Position numbers and translations under genes: made by a program
NCBI RefSeq assembly: GCF_014697475.1
Contig: NZ_JACJRV010000015.1
Coordinates: forward strand, 57,950 to 121,949
Length of the DNA stretch: 64,000 bases
From: Nostoc sp. FACHB-152
GTDB lineage: Bacteria; Cyanobacteriota; Cyanobacteriia; Cyanobacteriales; Nostocaceae
Direction of reading: 5' to 3'
In this document: positions 55,604 to 64,000 of the stretch, piece after piece
How the letters are laid out: every line of letters begins with the position of its first letter
Position numbering within the stretch: the stretch's first letter is position 1
Notes under the pieces: model-generated
The model's database searches: none
What the model was told of the DNA's origin: nothing
The model's input: the letters and a program-made list of their open reading frames with translations, nothing else

Positions 55604-56851
55604 TTACTCCATCATTTTAATTTGTTGATTGGCTGCATTTTCCGCCCTTAATATTGCCTGATTTAATGGTTGTTGTCCTAACAAAGCACTGACAAACTGA
55701 TTATCAAAATTATTGATAATTGCTGCGGGATATTTACCAACTTGCCAAGGTGTTGCATAATTTACGCCTGCAACTAATGGTTTTCTGAGGGGGTCTTGGT
55801 CAAAACCTAATTTTTGGGCTACTGATTTTCTTGTTGGTAAAGCAAATCCTGTGGCTGTCCATTTTTGCATTCCGGCTTTACCTGTAAGGTAAGAAATTAA
55901 TTCCCAAGCTGCTGCTTTATGTTGAGATTGCTTGTTCATTACATAGGCTACAGTAAACACCATCGTGCCTTTTTGATTATTAATTGTGGGTACTTCTGCT
56001 GTGGCAAATTGCAGTTGTGGAAAGGTTTCTTGCAGGTAAGGAATTGCCCAGTTACCTTCAATAACCATCGCTACTTTACCTTGTCCAAACATTTCGCTAC
56101 CTGAGTTTGTACCTACATCAGATTTTTGGGCAGATGATTTAGCTTTTTGATACTGGTCGATAACTAATTGCAATCCTTTTAAACTTGGTTCACTAGCAAA
56201 AGTAGCATAACCGTTCTCATCAATAACTCTTCCGCCAAAGGCTTTAATTTTATATGCTTGTCTTGCTAGTTCTGTGATTTCTCCAAATCCATATTTGTTG
56301 AGCTTGCTTGTTAATTTTTGGGAGTAAGTGAGTAGTTCTGACCAAGTAGTGGGGGGACTATTTAAGCTTGCGGTAGCAAAAGATTCTTTGTTATAAAAGA
56401 GAGCTAATGTAGAATAGTCTTTAGGAAGCCCATAAATATGGTTTTGGTATTTAAAACTGTCTAATAGGGTAACTTCAAAGTCATCTATATTGAATTCTGG
56501 CTGAATATAGTTATCTAAAGGTTCCAAAACATTTTGACTCATCAAAAAAGGTGCTTCCAACGCATCCAGATAGAATACATCAGGGGCTGCATCTCCAACC
56601 AAACGGGTTTTGATTACGTCCATATATTGATCAGAGATGACTTCGTATTTAACTTTGATGTTGGAATGTTGGGCTTCAAAGTCTTGTAGAACTTGTCTTA
56701 AAAGCTTTTGTTCTACCTGGGAACCAGCCCAGCCACTCAGTTTGATGGTGACTGCGTTTGCTTTTGGTAGTTGTAAACTATGACAGCTAATAATAACGAT
56801 CGCGATCGCTATTATTACACCCACAAATCTCCCCAAACTGATTCTTTTCAC
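55604..56851 (-). CDS. Sugar ABC transporter substrate-binding protein
   Basis: 415-residue extracytoplasmic solute-binding protein of family 1. Signal sequence of about 22 residues ends in IISC, a plausible lipobox. Typical features: VKLSGWAGSQVEQKLLRQ-like start, DVFYLDALEAPFL near 91, GLPKDYSTLALFYNKE near 140 and GKVAMVIEGNWAIPYL near 255. It probably feeds the two permeases at 51127-52868, from which it is separated by the AAA+ gene. Sugar unknown. Confidence 0.92.
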   Translation of the reverse strand: MKRISLGRFVGVIIAIAIVIISCHSLQLPKANAVTIKLSGWAGSQVEQKLLRQVLQDFEAQHSNIKVKYEVISDQYMDVIKTRLVGDAAPDVFYLDALEAPFLMSQNVLEPLDNYIQPEFNIDDFEVTLLDSFKYQNHIYGLPKDYSTLALFYNKESFATASLNSPPTTWSELLTYSQKLTSKLNKYGFGEITELARQAYKIKAFGGRVIDENGYATFASEPSLKGLQLVIDQYQKAKSSAQKSDVGTNSGSEMFGQGKVAMVIEGNWAIPYLQETFPQLQFATAEVPTINNQKGTMVFTVAYVMNKQSQHKAAAWELISYLTGKAGMQKWTATGFALPTRKSVAQKLGFDQDPLRKPLVAGVNYATPWQVGKYPAAIINNFDNQFVSALLGQQPLNQAILRAENAANQQIKMME

Positions 56852-57023
56852 AGAAAGATGACAATAGCTTTCTCTTCACTTATATCGTCTGTAGCTAAAG
56901 ACAGAAGTTTAACTAATCTGAATTTTTGTTGAGAATTCGCAAGATAAAATAACTAAAAATTATAACGAAAGCTGATGAGGAAATTTCTATTCCTCAAATG
57001 TAACTACAACTGCGCCCAGGTGC

Positions 57024-58439
57024 ATGACTTCAAAAATCACTATGGATTCTGTTCAGGTTGAAACAGCTGCTTCTCTAACTCTGGAAATACCCCAGGTTGT
57101 TACACCGCCAAGCACACTAGTTCGTAGCGAAAAACCCAAGTTAAGCATTCCTAAGGATGGTATTCGGACTAGTTTACAAGCCTCCACAATGGATGCTGTT
57201 TTAGCAACGGTTTTTACAATTACAACTAGCGGTATTTTACTCAGTAATTTCCTGGTGGAATTAAAGGCTAGCCCAGTAGTGTTTGGGTTGTTATGTTCTA
57301 TACCCATGCTGGTGAATCTGATTCAGCCTTTGGGTGCTTATTTGTCAGAACGCACTACTAGCCGTTTTCGGTATGCGATGGGGGTATATGGAACGGCTCG
57401 GCTAGTGTGGCTAATTTTAGCGATCGCTATTGCTATCTTTAGTTGGGGCGGTGTAAATTCTCAACAGTTAGTTGTCATGACGCTGTTAATTCTCTTAGCC
57501 AGTAATCTTTTAGGAGGGTTAGGTAGTGCATCGTGGCTGAGTTGGTTAGCGATGTTGGTTCCCAGACGATTGCGCGGTAGCTATTTTGGGTTTCGCAACA
57601 GTGCGATTAGCTTAACCAACTTGATTTGTCTGCCTTTAGCTGGTCTTGTAGTATCACATTGGTACGGCGGAACTATACAAGGTTACGGGGTATTGCTGCT
57701 ATTGGGAGTTGCATTTGGCGTTGTCAGCATTGGCTGTCAATACTTCCAAGTAGACATCAATCCCCAATTACAAAATTCTGTAGATTCTACAGCTATTGAC
57801 AACTTACAAGATGAAATAGTTACTTCACCCACTACCTTAAATCAGCCGGCTATTAAAATTTGGAAAAATGTTAACTTTTTAATATTTTTGATTTATATCA
57901 GTTTATGGATGTTTTCTGTACATCTGTGTGCGCCCTTTTTTAACCTCTATATGCTGGATACTTTAGGTATAGATGTTAGTTGGGTGACGCTTTATGGCAG
58001 TTTACAAGCTGGTGCAAATTTGTTGATGATGATTTGGTGGGGCAAATTAGCAGACCGGGTAGGTAATCTGCCAATTCTACTTTTTGTCGGGATTCTAGTA
58101 GGAGTGACACCAATTTTGTGGTTGGGGGTAAATGCCAGTCAGCTTGATATTTGGCTGTGGTTACCACTGTTACATATTTTGGCGGGTGCGACTTGGGCAG
58201 CAATTGACTTGTGCAATAACAATTTGCAATTAGCGATCGCACCAATGAAAAATCAGTCAATTTATTTTGCGATCGCAGCTGCGGTGGCTGGGGCTAGTGG
58301 TGCTTTAGGCACAACCATAGGCAGTTTCATTGCCCAATTTGCCGTCTGGGGTGGCTTACTCGGATTATTCGCCCTCTCTGGCTTATTGCGCCTAGCCGCA
58401 CTTGTGCCACTATTTTTTGTTCAGGAGCCTGGAAGGTAA
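57024..58439 (+). CDS. MFS transporter
   Basis: 471-residue membrane protein with about twelve hydrophobic segments after a 55-residue hydrophilic N-terminus. First helix region AVLATVFTITTSGILLSNFL; the MFS A-like loop is LSERTTSRFRYAMGVYG; the second half begins IFLIYISLWMFSVHLCAPFF and GKLADRVGNLPILLFVGILV. Resembles cyanobacterial MFS proteins adjacent to sugar transport genes, but the cargo cannot be read from sequence. Divergent from the binding protein gene (172 bases between starts). Confidence 0.9.
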   Translation: MTSKITMDSVQVETAASLTLEIPQVVTPPSTLVRSEKPKLSIPKDGIRTSLQASTMDAVLATVFTITTSGILLSNFLVELKASPVVFGLLCSIPMLVNLIQPLGAYLSERTTSRFRYAMGVYGTARLVWLILAIAIAIFSWGGVNSQQLVVMTLLILLASNLLGGLGSASWLSWLAMLVPRRLRGSYFGFRNSAISLTNLICLPLAGLVVSHWYGGTIQGYGVLLLLGVAFGVVSIGCQYFQVDINPQLQNSVDSTAIDNLQDEIVTSPTTLNQPAIKIWKNVNFLIFLIYISLWMFSVHLCAPFFNLYMLDTLGIDVSWVTLYGSLQAGANLLMMIWWGKLADRVGNLPILLFVGILVGVTPILWLGVNASQLDIWLWLPLLHILAGATWAAIDLCNNNLQLAIAPMKNQSIYFAIAAAVAGASGALGTTIGSFIAQFAVWGGLLGLFALSGLLRLAALVPLFFVQEPGR

Positions 58440-58517
58440 GGAAGAGGAACTGGGACAGGCTGCAAGGTCAAAATCTTGCTGTAAATTCCCCCCCTGCTCC
58501 CCTGCTCCCCCACTCCC

Positions 58518-59468
58518 CTACTCAACTGCTGTAGAACTAAAAGTCATCGTCTCCCACAGCATCATAGGAGGGGCGGTGGTGACGGGTTGGTGTAGAGCAA
58601 TTAGCTGGGCTAAGGTGTTCTTTAACTGTGTACGGGGTACAATGTCGTCCACAAAGCCATGCTTGAGCAAATCTTCAGCAGTCTGAAAATCATCTGGCAG
58701 TTTTTCGCGTAGGGTTTGCTCAATCACGCGCCGACCAGCAAAACCAATGGTTGATTTGGGTTCTGCCAAAATAATATCGCCTAACATAGCGAAACTAGCA
58801 GTTACACCGCCAGTGGTCGGGTTAGTCAACACGGGAATATATAATAATCTCGCATCACGATGGCGGTCTAAGGCTGCGGAGATTTTCGCCATCTGCATCA
58901 AGGAGAGCATACCTTCTTGCATTCTCGCACCACCAGAGGTGCAGACAATGATTACAGGGTAACGCCGACTAGTTGCTTGTTCAATCAAGCGGGTAAGTTT
59001 TTCGCCAACCACGGAACCCATACTACCACCCATAAAGCGGAAGTCCATGACTCCCAACCCTACAGGCATTCCGTTAATTTTTCCTAAACCAGTTTTTACC
59101 GCGTCTATCAGACCGATTTTAGTTTCCATTTCCCGGAGGCGATCGCTATAAGGTTTGCGATCGCGGAATTGTAAGGGATCTGTTGGGCGCAAATGCTCAT
59201 CTATCGGTTGCCAAGTGTTGTTATCTATCAATTGGCGGATGCGTTCATCGCTATCTACCCGATTATGATGTCCACATTCGACGCAGACCATTTGATTAGC
59301 TCTCAAATCTTTTGTATAGGTTAAAACACCACACTTAGAACACTTGTGCCACAGTCCGTCAGCGATCTCTCGTTCTTGCCGTTCTGGGTTGGTAGAGCCT
59401 GATTTTCTTCGATTTGCAAACCAATCAAACAGAGACTTTAAACCGCGTGATTCTTCGTTGTTTGCCAT
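58518..59468 (-). CDS. accD: Acetyl-CoA carboxylase carboxyltransferase subunit beta
   Basis: Transfers the carboxyl group from biotin to acetyl-CoA with AccA, the first step of fatty acid synthesis. The zinc ribbon is CSKC (C43, C46) and CVEC (C62, C65). [37 protein letters not shown] and [11 protein letters not shown] are family motifs. I set the start at MANNEESRG (59468), giving 316 residues. The open frame continues to 59588, but that extension ([11 protein letters not shown]) is translation of a dispersed repeat. Confidence 0.96.
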   Translation of the reverse strand: MANNEESRGLKSLFDWFANRRKSGSTNPERQEREIADGLWHKCSKCGVLTYTKDLRANQMVCVECGHHNRVDSDERIRQLIDNNTWQPIDEHLRPTDPLQFRDRKPYSDRLREMETKIGLIDAVKTGLGKINGMPVGLGVMDFRFMGGSMGSVVGEKLTRLIEQATSRRYPVIIVCTSGGARMQEGMLSLMQMAKISAALDRHRDARLLYIPVLTNPTTGGVTASFAMLGDIILAEPKSTIGFAGRRVIEQTLREKLPDDFQTAEDLLKHGFVDDIVPRTQLKNTLAQLIALHQPVTTAPPMMLWETMTFSSTAVE

Positions 59469-60316
59469 TTTTATCTTATTCAAGTGGGTATGGGTCGAAA
59501 ACAGTCCATTGTCATTGGTGAACCAGTGACGGGTTCGTAGGGGGTTTCCCCTATGAGCAACTGGTTCACCCAAAGGGTCATTAGTCATTAGTCATTAGCA
59601 AAGACAATGCCTTTTGACCATGTAGCCAAATTACACTTATAAGCAATTCAGACCTTAAACCAGTTATCAGTTATCAGTTATCAGTTATCAAAGCGTATGG
59701 TGGGGGATTTAAACCTACCACAAACCCATAGCACTAATTTGGTGTGGTGTTTCACCAGGGATCTAACTGACAACTGTTTACTGTTCACTGTTCACTGTTA
59801 ATTTGCATCTTTGGTTGCCAGCTTAACGAAAATGCTTATACCAATACAAGTCTCTTGTGGGTATCATTTTGTAAATGTATTAGCCTGCGTCAAGTCCGTT
59901 GGAATACCAACTCCCCCCAAAAGATGCTGTTACCCAACCCTAGCGGCAATTTGCTGCCCCCATATTTTATTTATTAATTTTGCTAGTTTCTGAGCAATTA
60001 GCATCTATGGCATTAGTCTTGCCAACGGGTCTATTTCGTTAAGAGAGGTAATACAAGTCACAGGCTGATATTATCAAAAAGTGAAGCGGCGATGGCGTAA
60101 TGACTGTTACAGTCGTTAGGAATTGTAAGTGCTTTCTTAAGCTATAAACAGAAAGCCGATAAACAATATTATTATAGTAGTTCACGCGATCGCTTGCTCG
60201 GTTTATCTAGAGAGCAGAATATTAAACTGGCGATCGCGTAGCATCTCCTCATGCTCGCTCAAATTTGTTGAATGTTACGATCAGTCAATATAGAAATTTC
60301 TTATTCTTAACAAACT
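59469..60316. other. Repeat-containing intergenic region
   Basis: 848 bases. Contains a dispersed repeat next to accD (about 59518-59575, GTAGGGGGTTTCCCC), the heptad-flanked repeat copy 2 (59661-59799) and two HIP1 sites near 60186 and 60230. A 60-codon frame at 59811-59993 has no support. Confidence 0.6.
59661..59799 (+). repeat. Heptad-flanked repeat, copy 2
   Basis: Core GCGTATGGTGGGGGATTTAA to GGTGTTTCACC matches 24116-24181. Left flank is CAGTTAT repeated four times; right flank is CTGTTTA/CTGTTCA repeated. The flank types are exchanged relative to copy 1 but keep the inverted arrangement. Confidence 0.8.
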
Positions 60317-60667
60317 ATGCAACTGGAAGACTACTTTAATTTTTTAGCACCTGATGATATTCGACTTCAGGGTACAAGAGTAGGGATTGAAACAATTTTA
60401 TTTGACTACCTTTTCCGTGCTAAAACTCCAGAAGAGATTGCCAAAACCTACACTTCGCTGACTTTAGAACAGGTTTATGCTACTATTCTCTACTACTTAC
60501 ACAATCAAAAAGCTGTAGATGCTTATCTTAAAGATTGGCTAGAGTGGGGCGATCGTATGAGAGAAGAGCAAAGTCGCAATCCAAATCCAGTTGTTGAAAG
60601 GCTACGTAAATTAAAAGCGGAAAAAATTGCGATGCAAACTCATGGCACTGAAGTATCTCATCGATGA
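60317..60667 (+). CDS. DUF433 antitoxin-like protein
   Basis: 116 residues. The DUF433 core reads DIRLQGTRVGIETILFDYLF and TPEEIAKTYTSLTLEQVYAT, with a charged helical tail. First gene of an intact two-gene module, overlapping the toxin-like gene by 26 bases, which implies coupled translation. Expected to neutralise the downstream PIN-like protein and bind its own promoter. Confidence 0.9.
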   Translation: MQLEDYFNFLAPDDIRLQGTRVGIETILFDYLFRAKTPEEIAKTYTSLTLEQVYATILYYLHNQKAVDAYLKDWLEWGDRMREEQSRNPNPVVERLRKLKAEKIAMQTHGTEVSHR

Positions 60668-61004
60668 GAACGTTGATCCGATTTATACCATTCAACTACG
60701 CCGCTTAAAGCCTGATTTGTTTGTGCTGGCAATTGGTGACTTAACTACTCCACCAAAAGGAACTCTAGACCCAGAAATTTTGCTTTGGTGTGAAGAACAT
60801 AATTTTGTTTTAGTTACTAATAACCGCAAATCTATGCCACTTCACTTAGCAGATCATATAGCTCAGAACCATCATGTACCAGGAATCTTCATTCTAAATC
60901 CAAAATTAAGCGTTGGTGAAAATCTTGAGCAGTTACTTTTGGTAGCAGAAGGTTCACTGGATAACGAATATCAAGATAGGATAGAATTTCTACCTTTGTT
61001 TTAA
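60642..61004 (+). CDS. DUF5615 PIN-like toxin
   Basis: 120 residues starting MALKYLIDENVDP (first acidic residues D and E of the PIN-like active site). LAIGDLTTPPKGTLDPEILL and NFVLVTNNRKSMPLHLADH supply the other acidic and Asn/Lys-Ser motif positions. Proteins of this type are presumed RNases kept in check by DUF433 partners. I chose ATG 60642; the open frame runs from 60627. Complete, unlike the stub at 20988. Confidence 0.88.
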   Translation: MALKYLIDENVDPIYTIQLRRLKPDLFVLAIGDLTTPPKGTLDPEILLWCEEHNFVLVTNNRKSMPLHLADHIAQNHHVPGIFILNPKLSVGENLEQLLLVAEGSLDNEYQDRIEFLPLF

Positions 61005-61162
61005 AATACTAAAGTGGAGATCGCTAGTCCGTAGTATGGGTAAAGTTTCCCCAACTTACTTGTCTATAAATACAGAATATTAAACCTGCGATCGCGTAGC
61101 TTCTCCTCTGGAGAATTTTTCAAATTTTTTGACTACTACACCAAAGAATATGTTTGCAAAAA

Positions 61163-63865
61163 TCAAACATAAACCTTTGATGAAACAACTCGATTTTCTG
61201 CATCTAAAATAAAATCATAAGTATTTAAAAAGTCAGACTGCCAATTTTTCGGTTTCTGGCAAATTCCAAGTGGAAAACCTGCTAAATCAAACCATTGAAT
61301 TTCATTTCCGACCTCTACTGGTACTACTGTCCAAGTTTTAGTTGGAGCTATAGTGAAATCCCTAAGTAAATTTACATTCATTTGATTAGGCGGTTTTGGA
61401 GTTGGTAAAGGGCGTTCAAGAGGAAATGATTGCTCTGCCCAATTTCTGATATTAACTGCATTAAGATATTCGTTGGGTTCTGCTTCTCTTTCGCTAATGT
61501 ACTGATAGTAAGTTTTTGCTAATTCTTCAGCTTGTTCACGAGTCGTTACATCTTCTACTTTAGCAAGCAAGTACGCTGCGACTGGTTCTAGCGTTCCCCA
61601 TATAATAAGTTCTTTCATCCAAAAAACAATCCAAGGAAGCCCAGTTTGTGACCAGTTTTCAAGGGATAATTCAACTAATTCGCCACCAAAAGCTTCATCT
61701 ATTGCTAATGCAATAATACTTCCTAATCCCCAGTTAAACTTGTATATAAAATCCTGAGTAATGCACTTATACCAATCTGGAATTTTCTTGATTGCTGGCT
61801 TTTGAGATGCGCTTTTAGAGTCAAGCCACCAAAGTAATACTTCATTTACAGAAGTTTTATTAGGTAGATTAGTTGGCTTAAATTTTAATAAAGTGCTTAA
61901 ATTATTAACTACAGTCTGAATATAGTTAAAACGTTGCTCTGGTGTCCAGGTTGCATAATCTTCTCCTTTTGCTAATTGCTCTTTGAAACCGGAATCAAAA
62001 TAGAGATTTAGAAGTTGATTTCCAGAACGTGGTGGTAAGCTGGTACGATACAAACGCCGACGCTGTGAAGAATCTCTATAAATTTCTGTTTTCAGTGCCA
62101 TACCTCGCTTGATAAATAAATTTGCTAATCTTTCTTGTTCCTGGCTTGCATAATATGCAAAGCTTCGTTGCCAAATTTTTTGAAGTTGCTCTTCCAACTC
62201 ATTAGTACTAAAGTCTTTAGCTTCTATTTGTTCAATTTCGACAATTGCAGACAATAAAATACTATCTAGCGAGTCGAGAGTTTCAATAGCTAATACTTGT
62301 GCATCAGAAAGATTATTACCAGGATCAAGTGGTGCAGTTTTTTCAAGCCATTTAAAAAACTCATCTTGTGAACCAGAACTAGATATCAAAGACCATTTTT
62401 CTTCCAGAAGTAACAACAATTCTGCTAAAGGACTAGGAGGATTAATATTTTGATGACTGTTTTGTAGTTGATTTTCTAGCTCATTAATTAAAGAAAAATA
62501 TCTATTGCGTGCTTGCTTGCTACTCCAATCTGTTGATTGATTATTAAGTAACACTAGGCTGCGCCCTTCTGTACCGAATCCAGGTCTTCCTGCTCGACCA
62601 ACTAAATTACTAAATTGATGAATATTTAAGCATCCTTTGCTACGTCTTAAGCTAGGAATTAATACCGTTTCAAAAGGAAGGTTAACACCTTCAGAAAGAG
62701 TAGAAGTTGATAAAACTAAATGTACAATTCTTTCATCAATGGCATCGATAAGTAAGCGAGCCATCAAACCTGGCATTTTACCGTGATGTACTATAATACC
62801 TTTTTTTAGTAGTTTAAACTCATAGGATTCAATTCCAAAATAGTCTACACAGGAACGCAAACACTTTCGCCAAATCTTCACATTTTTTGACTCTAAAAGT
62901 AAAATCCCAGCTAAACAATCTGTATTAAATATAAAAGCTAAAAGCTTTATCGGTATATTATTAAGCTCTAATATTATGGGTTGTTGAAAAAATGAAGGTT
63001 TTTCTACTTCTGCCCATGTTGAATTTAGTAATTGCAAAAAATCTTCAGCATAGCCACTTATTTGCTGTGTAACTGAAATAAGAACAGCACGTCTTTGTCC
63101 TTTATCATCTGGTGCTGCTAAGTGTATAGCTGCCCAAAAAAGATAAGGGCGTAACCGCTTTTCTGGCCCTGTCCATTTTGTTGGTGCAGAGGGATATGGT
63201 GGGAATGGAGTTGGAATAAAAGGTGTGTTAAATTGACCAACTTCTTGAAATTCTAATCTTTTACCATCAAGTAAGTCATAGCGTATTTCAAATTCTTTTT
63301 CTGTCTTGCATTCAAGACGACCTATTAATTGGCGTGTACTTCTATAATCTGTCTTTGCTGGGCTGGCGTTAGTCCTATTTTCTATCCAGTTTGCTAATGC
63401 ACTTTCTGTTTCTGATGCAACAGCAGATAGTGCAATAATTCGGCAATGGTTTTTTTCTACATAAGTAAATAGTCTTGCCCCTAGCGATTCTAAACGTAAG
63501 GATCTATTTTCAGATTTTTGCAAAGATTCTTTTATACCATCAAATTTAACAAGATGGGCTTCATCAAGTACAATCAGTGAAACTCTACGAATAAATAGCG
63601 TTCCTAAAAATTTCATCAAAGCTTCTGCTTTTTCATAGGTGCAAATTAAAACTGTTGGCTTATCTGATGTCATCCATACATCGGTTGGCCCCCAGTCAGT
63701 ACCTCCATATAAACCTGTAACTATGACATTATTATTAGTAGTTCGTTTTAAAACACGAGACAGATTTGATTCAACTTCTGTAGCAAGTGCTTTGCTTGGT
63801 ACTAAGTAAATTACTAAAGGAGCCGAGCTACTAAGATTGTTATAATTTTTTGTCTCAAAGAACAA
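61163..63865 (-). CDS. Ski2-like DEAH helicase, damaged or incomplete 5' end
   Basis: The open part encodes 900 residues. Motif Ia is PSKALATEVE, motif II DEAH in LIVLDEAHLVKF (about 97), a helicase C region with VLSTSTLSEGVNLPFE, and motif VI NLVGRAGRPGFG (about 421). Large helical C-terminal region of about 450 residues with NWGLGSIIALAID. The in-frame open region continues upstream only to 63925, where a stop (63926-63928) intervenes, and its sequence SSLGEPTTIAEIAI lacks the GKT of Walker A. TTG at 63865 is merely the first possible start. Probably a defence or DNA/RNA-repair helicase inactivated near its start; see findings. Confidence 0.75.
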   Translation of the reverse strand: MFFETKNYNNLSSSAPLVIYLVPSKALATEVESNLSRVLKRTTNNNVIVTGLYGGTDWGPTDVWMTSDKPTVLICTYEKAEALMKFLGTLFIRRVSLIVLDEAHLVKFDGIKESLQKSENRSLRLESLGARLFTYVEKNHCRIIALSAVASETESALANWIENRTNASPAKTDYRSTRQLIGRLECKTEKEFEIRYDLLDGKRLEFQEVGQFNTPFIPTPFPPYPSAPTKWTGPEKRLRPYLFWAAIHLAAPDDKGQRRAVLISVTQQISGYAEDFLQLLNSTWAEVEKPSFFQQPIILELNNIPIKLLAFIFNTDCLAGILLLESKNVKIWRKCLRSCVDYFGIESYEFKLLKKGIIVHHGKMPGLMARLLIDAIDERIVHLVLSTSTLSEGVNLPFETVLIPSLRRSKGCLNIHQFSNLVGRAGRPGFGTEGRSLVLLNNQSTDWSSKQARNRYFSLINELENQLQNSHQNINPPSPLAELLLLLEEKWSLISSSGSQDEFFKWLEKTAPLDPGNNLSDAQVLAIETLDSLDSILLSAIVEIEQIEAKDFSTNELEEQLQKIWQRSFAYYASQEQERLANLFIKRGMALKTEIYRDSSQRRRLYRTSLPPRSGNQLLNLYFDSGFKEQLAKGEDYATWTPEQRFNYIQTVVNNLSTLLKFKPTNLPNKTSVNEVLLWWLDSKSASQKPAIKKIPDWYKCITQDFIYKFNWGLGSIIALAIDEAFGGELVELSLENWSQTGLPWIVFWMKELIIWGTLEPVAAYLLAKVEDVTTREQAEELAKTYYQYISEREAEPNEYLNAVNIRNWAEQSFPLERPLPTPKPPNQMNVNLLRDFTIAPTKTWTVVPVEVGNEIQWFDLAGFPLGICQKPKNWQSDFLNTYDFILDAENRVVSSKVYV

Positions 63866-64000
63866 ACTTTGTAAAATAGCAATTTCAGCTATTGTTGTTG
63901 GCTCTCCCAGACTAGATATGATAAATTAGTAGCAGAAATACCAATTGAGTAGAATTCTTCTTCTAAAATTATCAAAGTTAGTTAAACCATAAGCTCTTCT
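63866..64000 (-). pseudogene. Probable displaced 5' coding remnants of the helicase
   Basis: Three staggered minus-strand open frames: AYGLTNFDNF (64000-63929 frame), EEEFYSIGISATNLSYLVWE (63981-63892 frame) and PTTIAEIAILQSLF (joined to the main frame). LVWESQ resembles the Q-motif lead-in of such helicases. The window ends here, so the true start is not visible. Confidence 0.45.

Noticed and set aside
59469..59588. N-terminal extension of accD to an upstream ATG
   Set aside because: The added residues contain the same repeat translation; the family start is at MANNEESRG.
59811..59993. 60-codon + strand frame
   Set aside because: No similarity to known proteins, no ribosome site, within a repeat-rich gap.
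61163..63865. Helicase considered as HamB of a Hachiman system or a DISARM/Druantia component
   Set aside because: No partner gene is visible in the window and the upstream neighbour is cut off, so a named system cannot be supported.

Overview
The window looks like chromosomal DNA of a filamentous, heterocyst-type cyanobacterium (Nostoc/Anabaena/Tolypothrix/Calothrix relatives). The signs are many copies of the HIP1 octamer GCGATCGC, short heptanucleotide tandem repeats between genes, photosynthesis genes (psbV, petE, petJ), the cyanobacterial division gene zipN (ftn2), a cyanobacterial tRNA-Lys, and a SpeY-type homospermidine gene. The petE - psbV - small ORF - sugar permease order resembles what I recall from Anabaena PCC 7120. 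No search was run; every family name comes from reading motifs.

Layout. 1-3.4 kb: 3' part of a Ser/Thr kinase, a macrodomain protein and speY. 3.4-4.7 kb: repeat-rich gap with a palindromic MITE, a frameshifted ISAs1-type transposase remnant and an array of eleven 21-bp repeats between two 52-bp direct repeats. 4.7-15.7 kb: two M16 proteases, TetR, DUF4332, pentapeptide repeats, an old-yellow enzyme, an RNase II-family enzyme with rpsR and rpmG, and an RDD protein. 15.7-20.4 kb: moeA, an Rpn-like nuclease, and a DhaM-HPr-EI fusion. 20.6-22.4 kb: an accessory patch with a DUF433 antitoxin, a 24-codon stub of its DUF5615 toxin, a HEPN-like protein and an XRE repressor with a large palindrome. 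22.5-29 kb: fbaA, a six-bladed tectonin-like protein, tRNA-Lys, an aldose epimerase and pdhA, separated by nested repeats. 29-39.2 kb: zipN, two hybrid histidine kinases, a small membrane protein, DUF2103, clpS and ubiD. 39.4-47.8 kb: two RTX proteins (1912 and 367 residues) around a 1.6-kb AT-rich gap. 48-52.9 kb: EamA, petJ, petE, psbV and two sugar ABC permeases. 53-55.5 kb: an AT-rich composite AAA+ ATPase lying between the permeases and their likely binding protein. 57-64 kb: MFS transporter, accD, an intact DUF433/DUF5615 pair and a Ski2-like helicase whose 5' end looks broken.

Functional links. psbV, petE and petJ serve photosynthetic electron transport. The two permeases and the binding protein form a sugar importer without its own ATPase. 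The two histidine kinases form a likely operon and relay. The accessory genes most worth study are the remodelled toxin-antitoxin locus (20.7-21.7 kb), the AAA+ protein with a possible nuclease-like domain (53.0-55.5 kb) and the damaged helicase (61.2-64 kb). At least six families of short dispersed repeats occur, one nested inside another.
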